Of a DNA stretch of 44,361 nucleotides, positions 17,611-28,083 are shown piece by piece. The stretch is from contig JAQGIW010000067.1 in assembly GCA_028290905.1 (NCBI GenBank), forward strand, positions 1 through 44,361. Reading direction: 5' to 3'. Source of the stretch: Caulobacteraceae bacterium. GTDB lineage: Bacteria > Pseudomonadota > Alphaproteobacteria > Caulobacterales > Caulobacteraceae. The notes beneath the pieces were generated by a model. It did no database searches, was not told the DNA's origin, and saw only the letters and a list, made by a program, of their open reading frames with translations. Each line of letters opens with the position of its first letter. The stretch's first letter is position 1. Made by a program: the position numbers and the translations under genes.

Positions 17611-18108
17611 ATGTACGAGCGGATCCTTCTCGCCTACGACGGCTCGCGCGAGGGCCTGATCGCCCTGCGGGAAGGCGCGCTGCTGGCGCGGACCTGCGGC
17701 GCCCGGGTGTTCCTGCTCTCGGTCCTGCCCCTCGCCGACAGCAGCGCCAGCGCGCCGGCGGCGGACGGCGGCTACGGCGGGGCCGTGGCCACCCACGTCG
17801 ACACCTACAACGCCCTGCTCAGTCGCGGCGTGGAGGTGCTCAAGCAGCTCGGCTTCGATCCGGTGGCCCGCCTGGTGGTGGGCGAGCCCGCGCCCCAGAT
17901 CGGCGCCTTCGCCAAGGAGATCGGCGCCGACCTGGTGGTCCTCGGCCACCGTCGCCGCAGTTTCCTCGAACGCTGGTGGTCGGGGGGCGCCGGGGCCTAC
18001 GTCACCGAGCACGTGTCCTGCAGCGTCCTGATCGGCCGCTGCCCGGTGAGCGACGAAGCGTTCGCCGCCGAGCTGGCGGAGGCTAAGGCCGCTGGCGAGG
18101 CGCCGTAG
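17611..18108 (+). CDS. Universal stress protein (UspA family)
   Basis: 'MYERILLAYDGSREGLIALREGALLAR' and C-terminal 'GADLVVLGHRRRSFLERWWSGGAGAYVTEHVSCSVLIGR'. Confidence 0.9.
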   Translation: MYERILLAYDGSREGLIALREGALLARTCGARVFLLSVLPLADSSASAPAADGGYGGAVATHVDTYNALLSRGVEVLKQLGFDPVARLVVGEPAPQIGAFAKEIGADLVVLGHRRRSFLERWWSGGAGAYVTEHVSCSVLIGRCPVSDEAFAAELAEAKAAGEAP

Positions 18109-18126
18109 CGCCGGCGCTCCGGAGGA

Positions 18127-19563
18127 TCAGCTTGTCCAGCCGCCGCCCAGCGCGCGGTAAGCGGCCACGGCGGCGCGAGCCGCTGCGGCGCGGGTCTGGA
18201 CGAGCTGGTCGGAGGCGGCGAGCAGGTCGCGGTCGGCGTCGCGCACCTCGATCAGGCTGATCACGCCACCTTCGTAGGCCGTCTCCGCTTGGCGGCGGTC
18301 GGCCTCAAGCTCGGCGATCTCGGCGGCGAGCGTGCGAATACGCGCCTCGTCCTGCGTGAGGTCGCTGAGCGCGGTCTCCACCTCGCCGGTCGCGGTCAGC
18401 ACGGTGGCGCGCCAGGCGGCGAGGCTCTCCGCGTAGCGGCCGCGGGCTTCGCCGACCTCGGCGTCGACCCGGCCGAAGTCGAACAGGCGCCAGCGCAGGC
18501 CGGCGCCGACCTGGTGCTGCGCCGCCTGCCCGGTGAAGATATCGCTGGCGTTTATGCTCTCCAGGCCGAGCAGGCCGGAGATCGACACCTTGGGATAGTA
18601 GTCCGAGATCGCGGCCCCGATCGCGGCGTTGGCGGCGACGAGGCGCTGCTCGGCGGCGGCGACGTCCGGCCGCCGGCGCAGCAGGGCCGGCGGCCCCTCG
18701 GCCGTGGAGACCGCCGGCGGCGCCGGGATCTGCCCAGGCGTCTCGATCTCTCCCCGCCAGGTCCCCGCCTGGGCGCCCATCAGGATGTCGAGCCGGTTCA
18801 GCTCGGCGTCCAGGGCGGCGGTGATCGGCGGACAGGTGGCGCGCACGCCTTCCAGGGCGGCGCGCGCCTCGTGCAGCTCGCGGTCGGAGGCCACGCCCTG
18901 GGCGGTGCGGCGGTTCAACAGGTCGACGAGGTCGCTCTCCACCGTCTCCTGCCGCCGCGCGACCGCCAGCCTGGCCTGGAAGGCGCGGACCTGCAGATAG
19001 GCGTCGGCGGTCTCGGCGGCCACGCTGACGCGCACCGCCGCCAGGTCGTCGAGACTCGCCCGCGCCCGGGCGCCCGCCGCCTGGCGGGCCCGGGTCAGGC
19101 CGCCGAAGGCGTCCAGCTCCCAGGATGCGCCGAGGCCGAGGTCGTACTGACCCGTCTCGCGCTTGTAGCCTGGCAGATGGCGGCCGATCTCGCCGATCGG
19201 GCTCAGCAGCGACTGTTCCTGGTTCACCACCGAGGCGTCGGCGTCGACCTTCGGCAGCAGGGCGGCCGTGGCGGCCTTCGCCGCGGCGCGGGACTGTCGG
19301 ACGCGCGCTTCGGCCTGGGCGATGTCGAGATTCGCAGCGAGCGCGCGGGCGACGACCCGGCTCAGCGCCGGATCGTCAAACCCCGCCCACCAGTCGCGGC
19401 CGGCCGGCGGGGTGGGCGTCGCCGCCGGCACGGCCGGGGTGCGGTAGGCCGGTGTGAGCGCGAGCGTCGGCTGGCTGTAGTTCGGGCCCACCACGCAGCC
19501 GGCGAGGGCCATGGCGGCCAGCGCCGCATTGGCGATGATCAGCAGCAGTCTGGATCGGGTCAT
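18127..19563 (-). CDS. Outer membrane efflux lipoprotein, NodT/OprM type
   Basis: Lipobox 'ALAGCVVGPNYSQP'; 'LLRRRPDVAAAEQRLVAANAAIGAAISDYYPKVSISGLLGLES'. Confidence 0.9.
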   Translation of the reverse strand: MTRSRLLLIIANAALAAMALAGCVVGPNYSQPTLALTPAYRTPAVPAATPTPPAGRDWWAGFDDPALSRVVARALAANLDIAQAEARVRQSRAAAKAATAALLPKVDADASVVNQEQSLLSPIGEIGRHLPGYKRETGQYDLGLGASWELDAFGGLTRARQAAGARARASLDDLAAVRVSVAAETADAYLQVRAFQARLAVARRQETVESDLVDLLNRRTAQGVASDRELHEARAALEGVRATCPPITAALDAELNRLDILMGAQAGTWRGEIETPGQIPAPPAVSTAEGPPALLRRRPDVAAAEQRLVAANAAIGAAISDYYPKVSISGLLGLESINASDIFTGQAAQHQVGAGLRWRLFDFGRVDAEVGEARGRYAESLAAWRATVLTATGEVETALSDLTQDEARIRTLAAEIAELEADRRQAETAYEGGVISLIEVRDADRDLLAASDQLVQTRAAAARAAVAAYRALGGGWTS

Positions 19564-19580
19564 CGGCGACCTCTGGGCTT

Positions 19581-21176
19581 CTAGTGACTGTCGACCGCCG
19601 ACACGGCGGTGCTGGGGGCGGGACGGCAGAGCGGGACCATCACCAGGGCGATCAGGAACATCCACGCCATGGTCCGGAAGACCTCCTCGAAGGACGAGGC
19701 CAGCGCCTGGCGTCCGACGACGGCGGCGAACAGGCCGCGCGCCAGGGCCAGGGCGTGGGCCGGATCGGCCGTCACCTGGCCTAGGCGCGCCGTCATGGCG
19801 GCGAGGAAGTCCGCCGCCTTGCGGCCGCCCTCGCCCAGGGTCTCGCCCATGCGGGCGGCCTGGATTCGGGTGTTGTCGGCCAGCCAGGTGTTGACCACGG
19901 CGATGCCGATGGCGCCGCCCAGGTTGCGCATGAGGTTGAAGAGCCCTGAGGCGTAGCGCAGCTCGGCCATGCCGAAGCCGTTCAGCGCCATGCTGACGCT
20001 GGGGACGATGCACAGCATGATCGCGAACCCGCGCAGCGCCTGCGGCCAGAGCAGGGCGCCGAACCCCCATTCGGGGGTGACGAACGACATCATCCACAGA
20101 CTGCCGGCGAACAGGGTGAGGCCGGCGGTGATCACAAAACGCTGGTCGACGCGCTGCGAGAGGGTGGCCGCGATCGCCACCGACAGCACCTGGGCGACGC
20201 CGGCGACCACCACCGTCGAGCCGATCTGCAGGCTGTCGTAGCCGCGGACCCGGCCCAGGAACACCGGCACCAGATAGGTCGAGGCGTAGAGGCCGAAGCC
20301 GATCACCAGGTTGAAGAGGCAGGCGAAGGCGAAGGTGGGCCGGCGGAAGGGGCTGAGCCGCACGATCGGGCCGCCCGAACGGAACGAGCGCTCGAGGAAC
20401 AGCAGGAAGCCGACGAAGGAGAGCCAGGCCGCCGTGGCGATGGCCGGATCGCCGAACCAGTCGTGGCGCGGTCCTTCCTCCAGCACATACTCCAGCCCGG
20501 CGAGAAAGACCGCCATCGCCGCCAGGTGCGAGTAGTCGATGGTCTTCAGCAGCGAGAGCTTCGGCCGGTCGACCCGGATCACGGTGATCGCCAGGATCGT
20601 CACCGCGATCCCCGGAACGATGTTGACATAGAAGATCGACCGCCAGCCGACCGCGTCGGTCAGCCAGCCGCCCACGGTGGGCCCCAGGGTGGGGGCGAGC
20701 ACAGACACCATGCCGAGGATGGCCGGGATCATCGCCCGCTGGGGTCCCGAGAACATCGCGAAGCCGGTGGCGAACACGGTGGGCACCATGGCGCCGCCGA
20801 CGAACCCCTGGATGACCCGGAAGGCGATCATCGAGTTGATGTCCGTGGCCATGCCGCAGAGCGCGCTGGCGACGGTGAACAGCCCGGCGGACAGGGCGAA
20901 CAGCCAGCGCGTGGAGAGGGCATTGGCGAGAAAGCCGGAGAACGGGATCATTACCAGCTCGGCCATCAGGTAGCCGGTCTGCACCCAGCTGATCTCGTCG
21001 GGGCCGGCCGACAGCCCCGCCTGCACGTCGTTGAGCGAGGCGGCGACGATCTGGATGTCGATCAGGGCCATGAACTGGCCGAAGGCCATGATCGCGAAGA
21101 TCAGGTACTTGCGGCTCGTCGGCAGGTCCCCCGGCGCGACCATCGGGATCACTCGATTTTCGGTTTGTTCGCTCAT
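19581..21176 (-). CDS. MFS drug transporter, DHA2 (EmrB/QacA) family
   Basis: 'FGQFMALIDIQIVAASLNDVQAGL..DEISWVQTGYLMAELVMIPFSGFL' and 'GPTVGGWLTDAVGWRSIFYVNIVPG'. Confidence 0.92.
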   Translation of the reverse strand: MSEQTENRVIPMVAPGDLPTSRKYLIFAIMAFGQFMALIDIQIVAASLNDVQAGLSAGPDEISWVQTGYLMAELVMIPFSGFLANALSTRWLFALSAGLFTVASALCGMATDINSMIAFRVIQGFVGGAMVPTVFATGFAMFSGPQRAMIPAILGMVSVLAPTLGPTVGGWLTDAVGWRSIFYVNIVPGIAVTILAITVIRVDRPKLSLLKTIDYSHLAAMAVFLAGLEYVLEEGPRHDWFGDPAIATAAWLSFVGFLLFLERSFRSGGPIVRLSPFRRPTFAFACLFNLVIGFGLYASTYLVPVFLGRVRGYDSLQIGSTVVVAGVAQVLSVAIAATLSQRVDQRFVITAGLTLFAGSLWMMSFVTPEWGFGALLWPQALRGFAIMLCIVPSVSMALNGFGMAELRYASGLFNLMRNLGGAIGIAVVNTWLADNTRIQAARMGETLGEGGRKAADFLAAMTARLGQVTADPAHALALARGLFAAVVGRQALASSFEEVFRTMAWMFLIALVMVPLCRPAPSTAVSAVDSH

Positions 21177-21223
21177 TCACGTTTGCCGTCTTGGCGCCTC
21201 TTGCCGATCCGGGGTTCATGATA

Positions 21224-21240
21224 TTATATGCGTCATATAA
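21224..21240. promoter_or_regulatory. Perfect inverted repeat TTATATG-CGT-CATATAA, candidate TetR operator
   Basis: 7-bp perfect arms, 3-bp spacer, in the divergent MFS/TetR intergenic region. Confidence 0.7.
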
Positions 21241-21256
21241 AGGAGATCGCAAGGCC

Positions 21257-21865
21257 ATGCGCTACGGGGCCGAACACAAGGAAGAGACACGCAAGCGGGT
21301 GCTGAAGGCCGCGGCCAAGGCGATCCGCGCCGAGGGGCCGCACAGGATCGCCGTCGCCGGCGTGATGGCCGAGGTCGGCCTGACCCACGGCGGCTTCTAC
21401 GCTCACTTCAAGTCCAAGGACGACCTCGTGGCAGCCTCGATCGGCCAGATGTTCGCCGAGGGCGCCGAGCGGGTCCGGCGAGAGACCGAGGGCGTCGACC
21501 CGACCACGGGCCTCGGCCGCTATATCGACTTCTACCTCTCGCCCGCGCACCGGGACGCCCGCGGGGCCGGCTGCCCGCTTCCCTACCTTTCCGCCGACGC
21601 GCCGCGGATGGATCCCGCCTCGCGCGCGCGGTTCGCCGAGGGGGTGGCGGGGATGACCAGCCGCCTTGCCGCCCTGATCGCCGTGTCGGGAGATCCCGAC
21701 CCGGCGGCGACGGCCAGTTCGCTGCTCGCCGAGATGGTGGGGGCGCTCTCGCTGGCGCGCGCCGATCCCGATCCAGCGCGCTCCGGCGCCATCCTCGAGC
21801 GCTCGCGCGCAGCCCTCAAGACCCGCTTCGGCCTGCAGGCCGATCTATCGGAGACCCGTCCATGA
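21257..21865 (+). CDS. TetR/AcrR family regulator
   Basis: 'TRKRVLKAAAKAIRAEGPHRIAVAGVMAEVGLTHGGFYAHFKSKDDLVAASI'. AGGAG upstream of ATG 21257. Confidence 0.92.
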   Translation: MRYGAEHKEETRKRVLKAAAKAIRAEGPHRIAVAGVMAEVGLTHGGFYAHFKSKDDLVAASIGQMFAEGAERVRRETEGVDPTTGLGRYIDFYLSPAHRDARGAGCPLPYLSADAPRMDPASRARFAEGVAGMTSRLAALIAVSGDPDPAATASSLLAEMVGALSLARADPDPARSGAILERSRAALKTRFGLQADLSETRP

Positions 21866-22311
21866 GCGAACTCGAACTTGCCGATCCGCCCCTGTCGGGC
21901 GTCGACCAACTGCGCGCCTGGATCGCCAGCGGTCGGCAACCGGCGATCGGCGACACCCTCGGCATCAAGCTGGTCGAGGTGGAAGAGGGGCGCGTGGTCT
22001 TCGAGGGGATACCCGGACTGCACGTCTACAATCCCATCGGCACGGTCCACGGCGGCTATGCCGCGACCCTGCTGGACTCGGCCTGCGGCTGCGCCGTGCA
22101 CAGCCGGCTCTCCGCCGCCCAGGCCTATACGACCCTCGAGCTGAAGGTCGCCTATCACAAGGCGATGACGGCCGGCACGGGGCCAGTCCGGGCCGAGGGG
22201 CGCGTGGTCACGATCGGCCGCCGAACCGCCTTCGCTGAAGCGAGGCTGACCGACGCCCAGGGACGCCTCTACGCCACGGCCACCTCCACCCTGCTGGTCA
22301 TGGACCGATGA
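21862..22311 (+). CDS. PaaI-family hotdog thioesterase
   Basis: 'NPIGTVHGGYAATLLDSACGCAVHSRL..TLELKVAYHKAMT' hotdog fold signature; ATGA overlap with TetR. Confidence 0.9.
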   Translation: MSELELADPPLSGVDQLRAWIASGRQPAIGDTLGIKLVEVEEGRVVFEGIPGLHVYNPIGTVHGGYAATLLDSACGCAVHSRLSAAQAYTTLELKVAYHKAMTAGTGPVRAEGRVVTIGRRTAFAEARLTDAQGRLYATATSTLLVMDR

Positions 22312-23444
22312 GCGCCGCCACCCTGCGCGACGTGACGGCCGAGGCGCCGGCGGCGGTTTCCACGTCCGGCCGGTTCAAGGCGCCGTTCTCGCGGCGCACG
22401 GCTCTGGCGGTCACTGCCGCGCTCGTCCTGGGCGCCGGCGGCGCGGCCTATATCGCGCTCCCCAAACCGACGGTCTCCACTGACGCCGCCTATCTTCAAG
22501 CCGACGGCGCCGCGGTGGCGCCGCGCGTGCGCGGCCTGGTCGCCGAGGTGCTGGTCCGCCACAACCAGGCGGTGCGGCGCGGCGATCCCCTGGTCCGCAT
22601 TGACCCGGAGGAGTTCGACGCCCGCGTCGCTTCGGCCGCCGCCGATGTCGCCAACGCCCAGGCCTCCGTCATGGCCGCCGAGGCCGCCTTCGTGACCCAG
22701 GACGCGGAGGAGAAGCTGGCCGGCGCCAACGTCCGCGCCGCCGGCGCCACCATCCGGTCGGCCGACGCCCAGAGCGAGCGCGCCCAGGCCGATCGGCGGC
22801 GCTACGAAGCCCTGGTCGCCTCCGGAGCGGTGGCCCGACGTGACGCCGACCAGTACCGCGCCGCGGCGATCAGCGCCGTTTCCGACGCTGACCACAGCCG
22901 CGCCGAGCTGGCCGTCAGCCAAAGCCAGGCCGGGACCATCGCCGCCAAGCGCGCCACCTTGGCCGCCAACCTCGCCCAGGCGCGCGCCGCCGTCGGGCGG
23001 GCCCAGGCGGCGCTCGACCTGGCGCGCCAGGACCAGGGTCACGCGGTGATCCGCGCGCCCATCGACGGCGTCGTCGGCGACCGCCAGGTCGAGCCGGGCG
23101 ACTATGTCCAGCCGGGCACGCGCCTTTTAACCCTGGTGCCGCTCCGCTCGCTCTATGTGACGGCCAATTTCAAGGAGACCCAGGTCTCCCGGATGCTGGT
23201 CGGCCAGCCGGCGACGATCAAGGTCGACGCCCTGCCCGGGCGGGCGCTGAAGGGCGAGGTGGAGAGCTTCGCCCCCGGCTCGGGCTCGCAGTTCTCGCTG
23301 CTGCCGTTCGAGCCGGGTACGGGCAACTTCACCAAGATCGTCCAGCGCATCCCGGTGCGCATCAGCCTTTCTCCCGGCCAGCCCGGCCTCGACCGCCTGC
23401 GCCCCGGACTGTCCAGCACCGTCACGGTCCGGCTCTCCAGCTGA
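22308..23444 (+). CDS. HlyD/EmrA-type membrane fusion protein
   Basis: Single N-terminal TM; 'VSTDAAYLQADGAAVAPRVRGLVAEVLVRHNQAVRRGDPLVRID', 'IRAPIDGVVGDRQVEPGDYVQPGTRLLTLVPL'. ATGA overlap. Confidence 0.92.
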   Translation: MSAATLRDVTAEAPAAVSTSGRFKAPFSRRTALAVTAALVLGAGGAAYIALPKPTVSTDAAYLQADGAAVAPRVRGLVAEVLVRHNQAVRRGDPLVRIDPEEFDARVASAAADVANAQASVMAAEAAFVTQDAEEKLAGANVRAAGATIRSADAQSERAQADRRRYEALVASGAVARRDADQYRAAAISAVSDADHSRAELAVSQSQAGTIAAKRATLAANLAQARAAVGRAQAALDLARQDQGHAVIRAPIDGVVGDRQVEPGDYVQPGTRLLTLVPLRSLYVTANFKETQVSRMLVGQPATIKVDALPGRALKGEVESFAPGSGSQFSLLPFEPGTGNFTKIVQRIPVRISLSPGQPGLDRLRPGLSSTVTVRLSS

Positions 23445-23665
23445 CCGGGCCATGGCGGCCGAGCCGCTCAGTCCAAACAGGTGATCCGGTCGGAAACCCG
23501 CGCGCCGATACAAGCGTTTCCGCAAGGAGCCGCAGCGCGACGGCGCCAGTTGGCGCGACGCCGGGTCTGCGGTAGGCTTGACCCAAAGGCTCCGACGGCC
23601 AGGCCGGAGACCTCAGGTCGCATCGGTTCGCGCCGGCGCGACCCGCTCGACAGGGAGGGCGTGGG

Positions 23666-23944
23666 ATGAACTTGGAAGACTATCGCGAGGCCGTGCGCGC
23701 TCAGCTGGCGGCCGAGGTGTGCGAGGCGCTCGCCAGGGATCGGCTGGAAGTCGACCTGCATGTGCGGTTCCAGATCCAAAAAGAGATCGCCGCCTTCGAG
23801 GCCTGCATCAACTATGCCGAGGACCGTGCGGAGGCGGCGCCGTCACCGGACCTCGAGGCCCAGTGGCGGGACTACGGGTGTCGGCAGATCGCCCGGATAA
23901 GAGAGCTGCTCAACATCCGCCGCGAGTTGGATTCCCTGCACTGA
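23666..23944 (+). CDS. Small hypothetical protein (92 aa)
   Basis: ATG preceded by GGGAGG; helical charged composition; no family recognised. Confidence 0.5.
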   Translation: MNLEDYREAVRAQLAAEVCEALARDRLEVDLHVRFQIQKEIAAFEACINYAEDRAEAAPSPDLEAQWRDYGCRQIARIRELLNIRRELDSLH

Positions 23945-23972
23945 ACGCGCGCCCCGCGCGGCCTTCCTGCTT

Positions 23973-24019
23973 TAGCGTGCGTTTGATCCGAAAACCGGTT
24001 CCCACTTTTCGGAATGCAC
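23973..24019. repeat. Alphaproteobacterial intergenic palindrome (CCGAAAACCGGTTCCCACTTTTCGG type)
   Basis: CCGAAAA-CCGGTTCCCAC-TTTTCGG hairpin with outer GTGC/GCAC pairing, between convergent genes. Confidence 0.8.
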
Positions 24020-24020
24020 T

Positions 24021-25277
<1,257 letters not shown>

Positions 25278-25369
25278 GGGGGTCCTCCGGCGCGTTTGGG
25301 GAACCTTGCGCGAAAAGGAGGGGTGACGCCAGCGCGGGACAATGGGAGCCTAGGTCAGTCGTCAGGTGA

Positions 25370-25690
25370 GGGTACGACGCGTCGGACGACGCTTACAACC
25401 AGGTGTGGAACATGCCCCGCGCCCCGACCCTGACGCCCCGGCAGATCCTGCGCCTGGGGGCCGAGGCGATCGGCGCTAAGCTCCGGGTGACGGCCATTCC
25501 GCTGCCGCTGCTCCCGGTGCTCGGCCTCTTTGTCCCGTTCCTGCGCGAGGTGGCCGACGTCGGTTTCACCTGGGACCGGCCTACATCGTCGACGGGTCGA
25601 AGTTCACGCGCCGCTTCGGCTTCGAGCCCACCCCTTATGAGGTCGGGGCTCCCGCGACGGCCCGGGCCTTCGCCGCGCTCGCGGCTTCGG
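25370..25690 (+). pseudogene. Remnant of an NAD(P)-dependent epimerase/dehydratase, 5'-truncated and frameshifted
   Basis: 'YDASDDAYNQVWNMPRAPTLTPRQILRLGAEAIGAKLRVTAIPLPLLPVLGLFVPFLREVADVGFTWDR' then in another frame 'YIVDGSKFTRRFGFEPTPYEVGAPATARAFAAL'. Confidence 0.72.
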
Positions 25691-25702
25691 CCCCGCGAGC
25701 GC
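25675..25702. repeat. Strong hairpin GCGCTCGCGG-CTTCGGCC-CCGCGAGCGC
   Basis: 10-bp perfect stem, 8-nt loop, at the 3' end of the epimerase remnant. Confidence 0.6.
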
Positions 25703-25775
25703 GTGCTCCCCTCGCGGGGGGATCGCGTTTCCGCCTGACGGGCGCTATTGCCCCCTGAAAGGAAGGGGTGCGGCC

Positions 25776-27077
25776 ATGAACGACGTAGTCAGCCTGAAGG
25801 CGCGGCGGGACCGGGCGCTGGGGGCGGGGGCGGCTCTCTTCTATGAGACGCCCTTGCACATCGTGCGGGGGGAGGGGGCCTACCTCTTCGACGCCGAAGG
25901 CCGCCGCTACGTCGACATGTACAACAACGTGCCTTGCGTCGGTCACGCCAACCCCCGCGTCGCCGAGGCCATGGCTAAGCAGCAGGCGACGCTGAACACC
26001 CACAGCCGCTACCTCCACGAGGGGGTGATCGAATTCGCCGAGCGGCTCGCCGCCCTGCACGGTCCGCAGATCGAGAGCGTGGTGTTCAGCTGCAGCGGCA
26101 CCGAGGCCAACGAGGTGGCCCTGCGCATGGCCCGCTTCGCCACCGGCCGGCGCGGGATCGTCTGCACCAACGCCACCTACCATGGCAACAGCGAGCTGGT
26201 GGGCGCCCTGACCCACGTCGGGGGCGCGCGGCCGGAGACGGGCGAGGTCCACGCCTTCCCGTTCCCGGAGACCTACCGGCCGATCAGGGAGGGCCTGAGC
26301 GAAGAGGCCTTGTGCGAGGCCTATCTGGAGCGGCTGGAGGACGCGATCGCGCGCTTCCAGGCGTCGGGGGCGGGCTTCGCCGCCCTGATCGTCTGTTCGA
26401 TCTTCGCCAACGAAGGCCTGCCGAACGTCCCCGCGGGCTTCATGGCCAGGGCGGCGGAGATCGCCCGGGCGGCCGGGGGCCTCGTCATCGCCGACGAGGT
26501 CCAGGCGGGCTATTGCCGGACGGGGCGGTGGTGGGGCTATGAGGTGACGGGCTTCACCCCGGACATCGTCGTCACCGGCAAGCCGATGGGCAATGGCCTG
26601 CCCCTGGCGGCGACGGCGGCCAGCCGGTCGCTCGTGGAGACCTTCCGGGCCAAGACCCGCTATTTCAACACCTTCGCCTCCAGCCCGCTGCAGGCCGCCG
26701 TCGGCATGGCGGTGCTCGACGAGCTCAAGGCGCGCGGGCTCAGGGAGAACGCCGCCGCCGTCGGGGCGCCGCTGAAGGCGGCCCTCACCCAGCGCAAGGG
26801 GGCGTGGGGGGCGATCGGCGACGTACGCGGCGAGGGCCTGTTCGTCGGCGTCGAGATGGTCAAGCCCGGCGCGGGCAAGGCGCCGGACGCGGCGCTCGCC
26901 ATCGCCATGGCCAACCGGCTCAAGGACAAGGGATTCCTGACCAGCAACGCCGGCGCCTATAACAACGTGGTGAAGATCCGACCGCCGCTGGTCTTCTCGC
27001 ACGGCGACGCCGAGGCTTTCCTGGAAGCCTTCGACCAGACGGTGGACGAATTGCGGGGCGAACGACGCCATGGATGA
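25776..27077 (+). CDS. Class III PLP aminotransferase-fold enzyme, similar to phospho-lyases (ETNPPL/PHYKPL-like)
   Basis: 'YVDMYNNVPCVGHANPRVAEAMAKQQATLNTHSRYLHEGVIEFAERLAAL', 'VVFSCSGTEANEVALRMAR', 'VIADEVQAGYCRTG', 'VVTGKPMGNGLPLAA'. Confidence 0.88.
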   Translation: MNDVVSLKARRDRALGAGAALFYETPLHIVRGEGAYLFDAEGRRYVDMYNNVPCVGHANPRVAEAMAKQQATLNTHSRYLHEGVIEFAERLAALHGPQIESVVFSCSGTEANEVALRMARFATGRRGIVCTNATYHGNSELVGALTHVGGARPETGEVHAFPFPETYRPIREGLSEEALCEAYLERLEDAIARFQASGAGFAALIVCSIFANEGLPNVPAGFMARAAEIARAAGGLVIADEVQAGYCRTGRWWGYEVTGFTPDIVVTGKPMGNGLPLAATAASRSLVETFRAKTRYFNTFASSPLQAAVGMAVLDELKARGLRENAAAVGAPLKAALTQRKGAWGAIGDVRGEGLFVGVEMVKPGAGKAPDAALAIAMANRLKDKGFLTSNAGAYNNVVKIRPPLVFSHGDAEAFLEAFDQTVDELRGERRHG

Positions 27078-28083
27078 CGCGCCCATGGATGACGCTGGGG
27101 CCGCGCAAACCTTCCTTCCGGCGGCGCGGGCGGCCCTGGAGGCCTTTCGGATCGCCCCGGCGCGGCTCGACTTCGTCAACGTCAGCGAGAACGTCACCTT
27201 CAGGGTCACCGACGAGGCGGATCGCGACTTCGTCTTGCGCCTGCACCGGCCCTGGTACCACACGCTGGAGCGCCTCAAGGGCGAGCGGGTGTGGACGCGG
27301 GCCCTCGCCGCCGCGGGGGTGGCCGTTCCGGAGGGGGTGATCACGCACGCCGGCGACGATTATGTGCGCGTCGCCGTGGAGCCGCTCGGCGAACAGCGCT
27401 GGGCCGGGCTGGCGCGCTGGATCGAGGGGCGGGTGCTGTTCGGCGTCGTCGAGGCCGAGGCCGATGCCGTCGCCAACGAAGGCCACTTCGAGCGCCTGGG
27501 CGGGATCATGGCCGCACTGCACAACCAGGCCGCCCGGTGGTCGCCGCCGGGCTCCTTCGAGCGCCACGCCCTGGACGCCGACGGGCTGATGGGCGAGGCG
27601 CCGTTCTGGGGTCCGTTCTGGGACCACCCGATGTTCTCTCCCGCCGAACGGGCGCTGATGCTGGCGACGCGGGACAGGATCCACGCCGCCCTGTCGCGCT
27701 ATGGCCGCGACCCGGCGACCTTCAGCCTGATCCACGCCGATCTGCACCCCGGCAACGTGCTGATCGACGGCGACCACCTGGCGGTGATCGACTTCGACGA
27801 CGCCGCCTTCGGCTGGCACCTCTACGACCTCGCCGTCGCCCTGGTGTTCTACCAGGACCACGCCCATTTCGCCGGCTTCCGCGACGCCTGCCTGCGCGGC
27901 TACGGCGCCGTGCGACCGCTTCCGGACGATGTGGTTCGCCTGCTGCCGATGTTCCTGTTGATCCGGCGCCTGGTGCAGATCGGCTGGCTCCACGCGCGGC
28001 CCGAGCTGCCGGAGTGGAGCGGCATGCAGGCGCGCAAGGTCTCCCTGCTCGCCAGGGCCGGGGCTTTCGAGCCGCCGTGCTGA
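27070..28083 (+). CDS. APH-fold phosphotransferase (small-molecule kinase)
   Basis: 'FVNVSENVTFRVTDEADRDFVLRLHRPWYH', catalytic 'LIHADLHPGNVLIDGDHLAVIDFDDAAFGWHLYDLA'. Overlaps the PLP enzyme by 8 bp. Confidence 0.88.
   Translation: MDDAPMDDAGAAQTFLPAARAALEAFRIAPARLDFVNVSENVTFRVTDEADRDFVLRLHRPWYHTLERLKGERVWTRALAAAGVAVPEGVITHAGDDYVRVAVEPLGEQRWAGLARWIEGRVLFGVVEAEADAVANEGHFERLGGIMAALHNQAARWSPPGSFERHALDADGLMGEAPFWGPFWDHPMFSPAERALMLATRDRIHAALSRYGRDPATFSLIHADLHPGNVLIDGDHLAVIDFDDAAFGWHLYDLAVALVFYQDHAHFAGFRDACLRGYGAVRPLPDDVVRLLPMFLLIRRLVQIGWLHARPELPEWSGMQARKVSLLARAGAFEPPC

Noticed and set aside
25635-27344. 569-aa minus-strand ORF antisense to the PLP enzyme
   Set aside because: Composition of a shadow ORF; the sense gene is well conserved.
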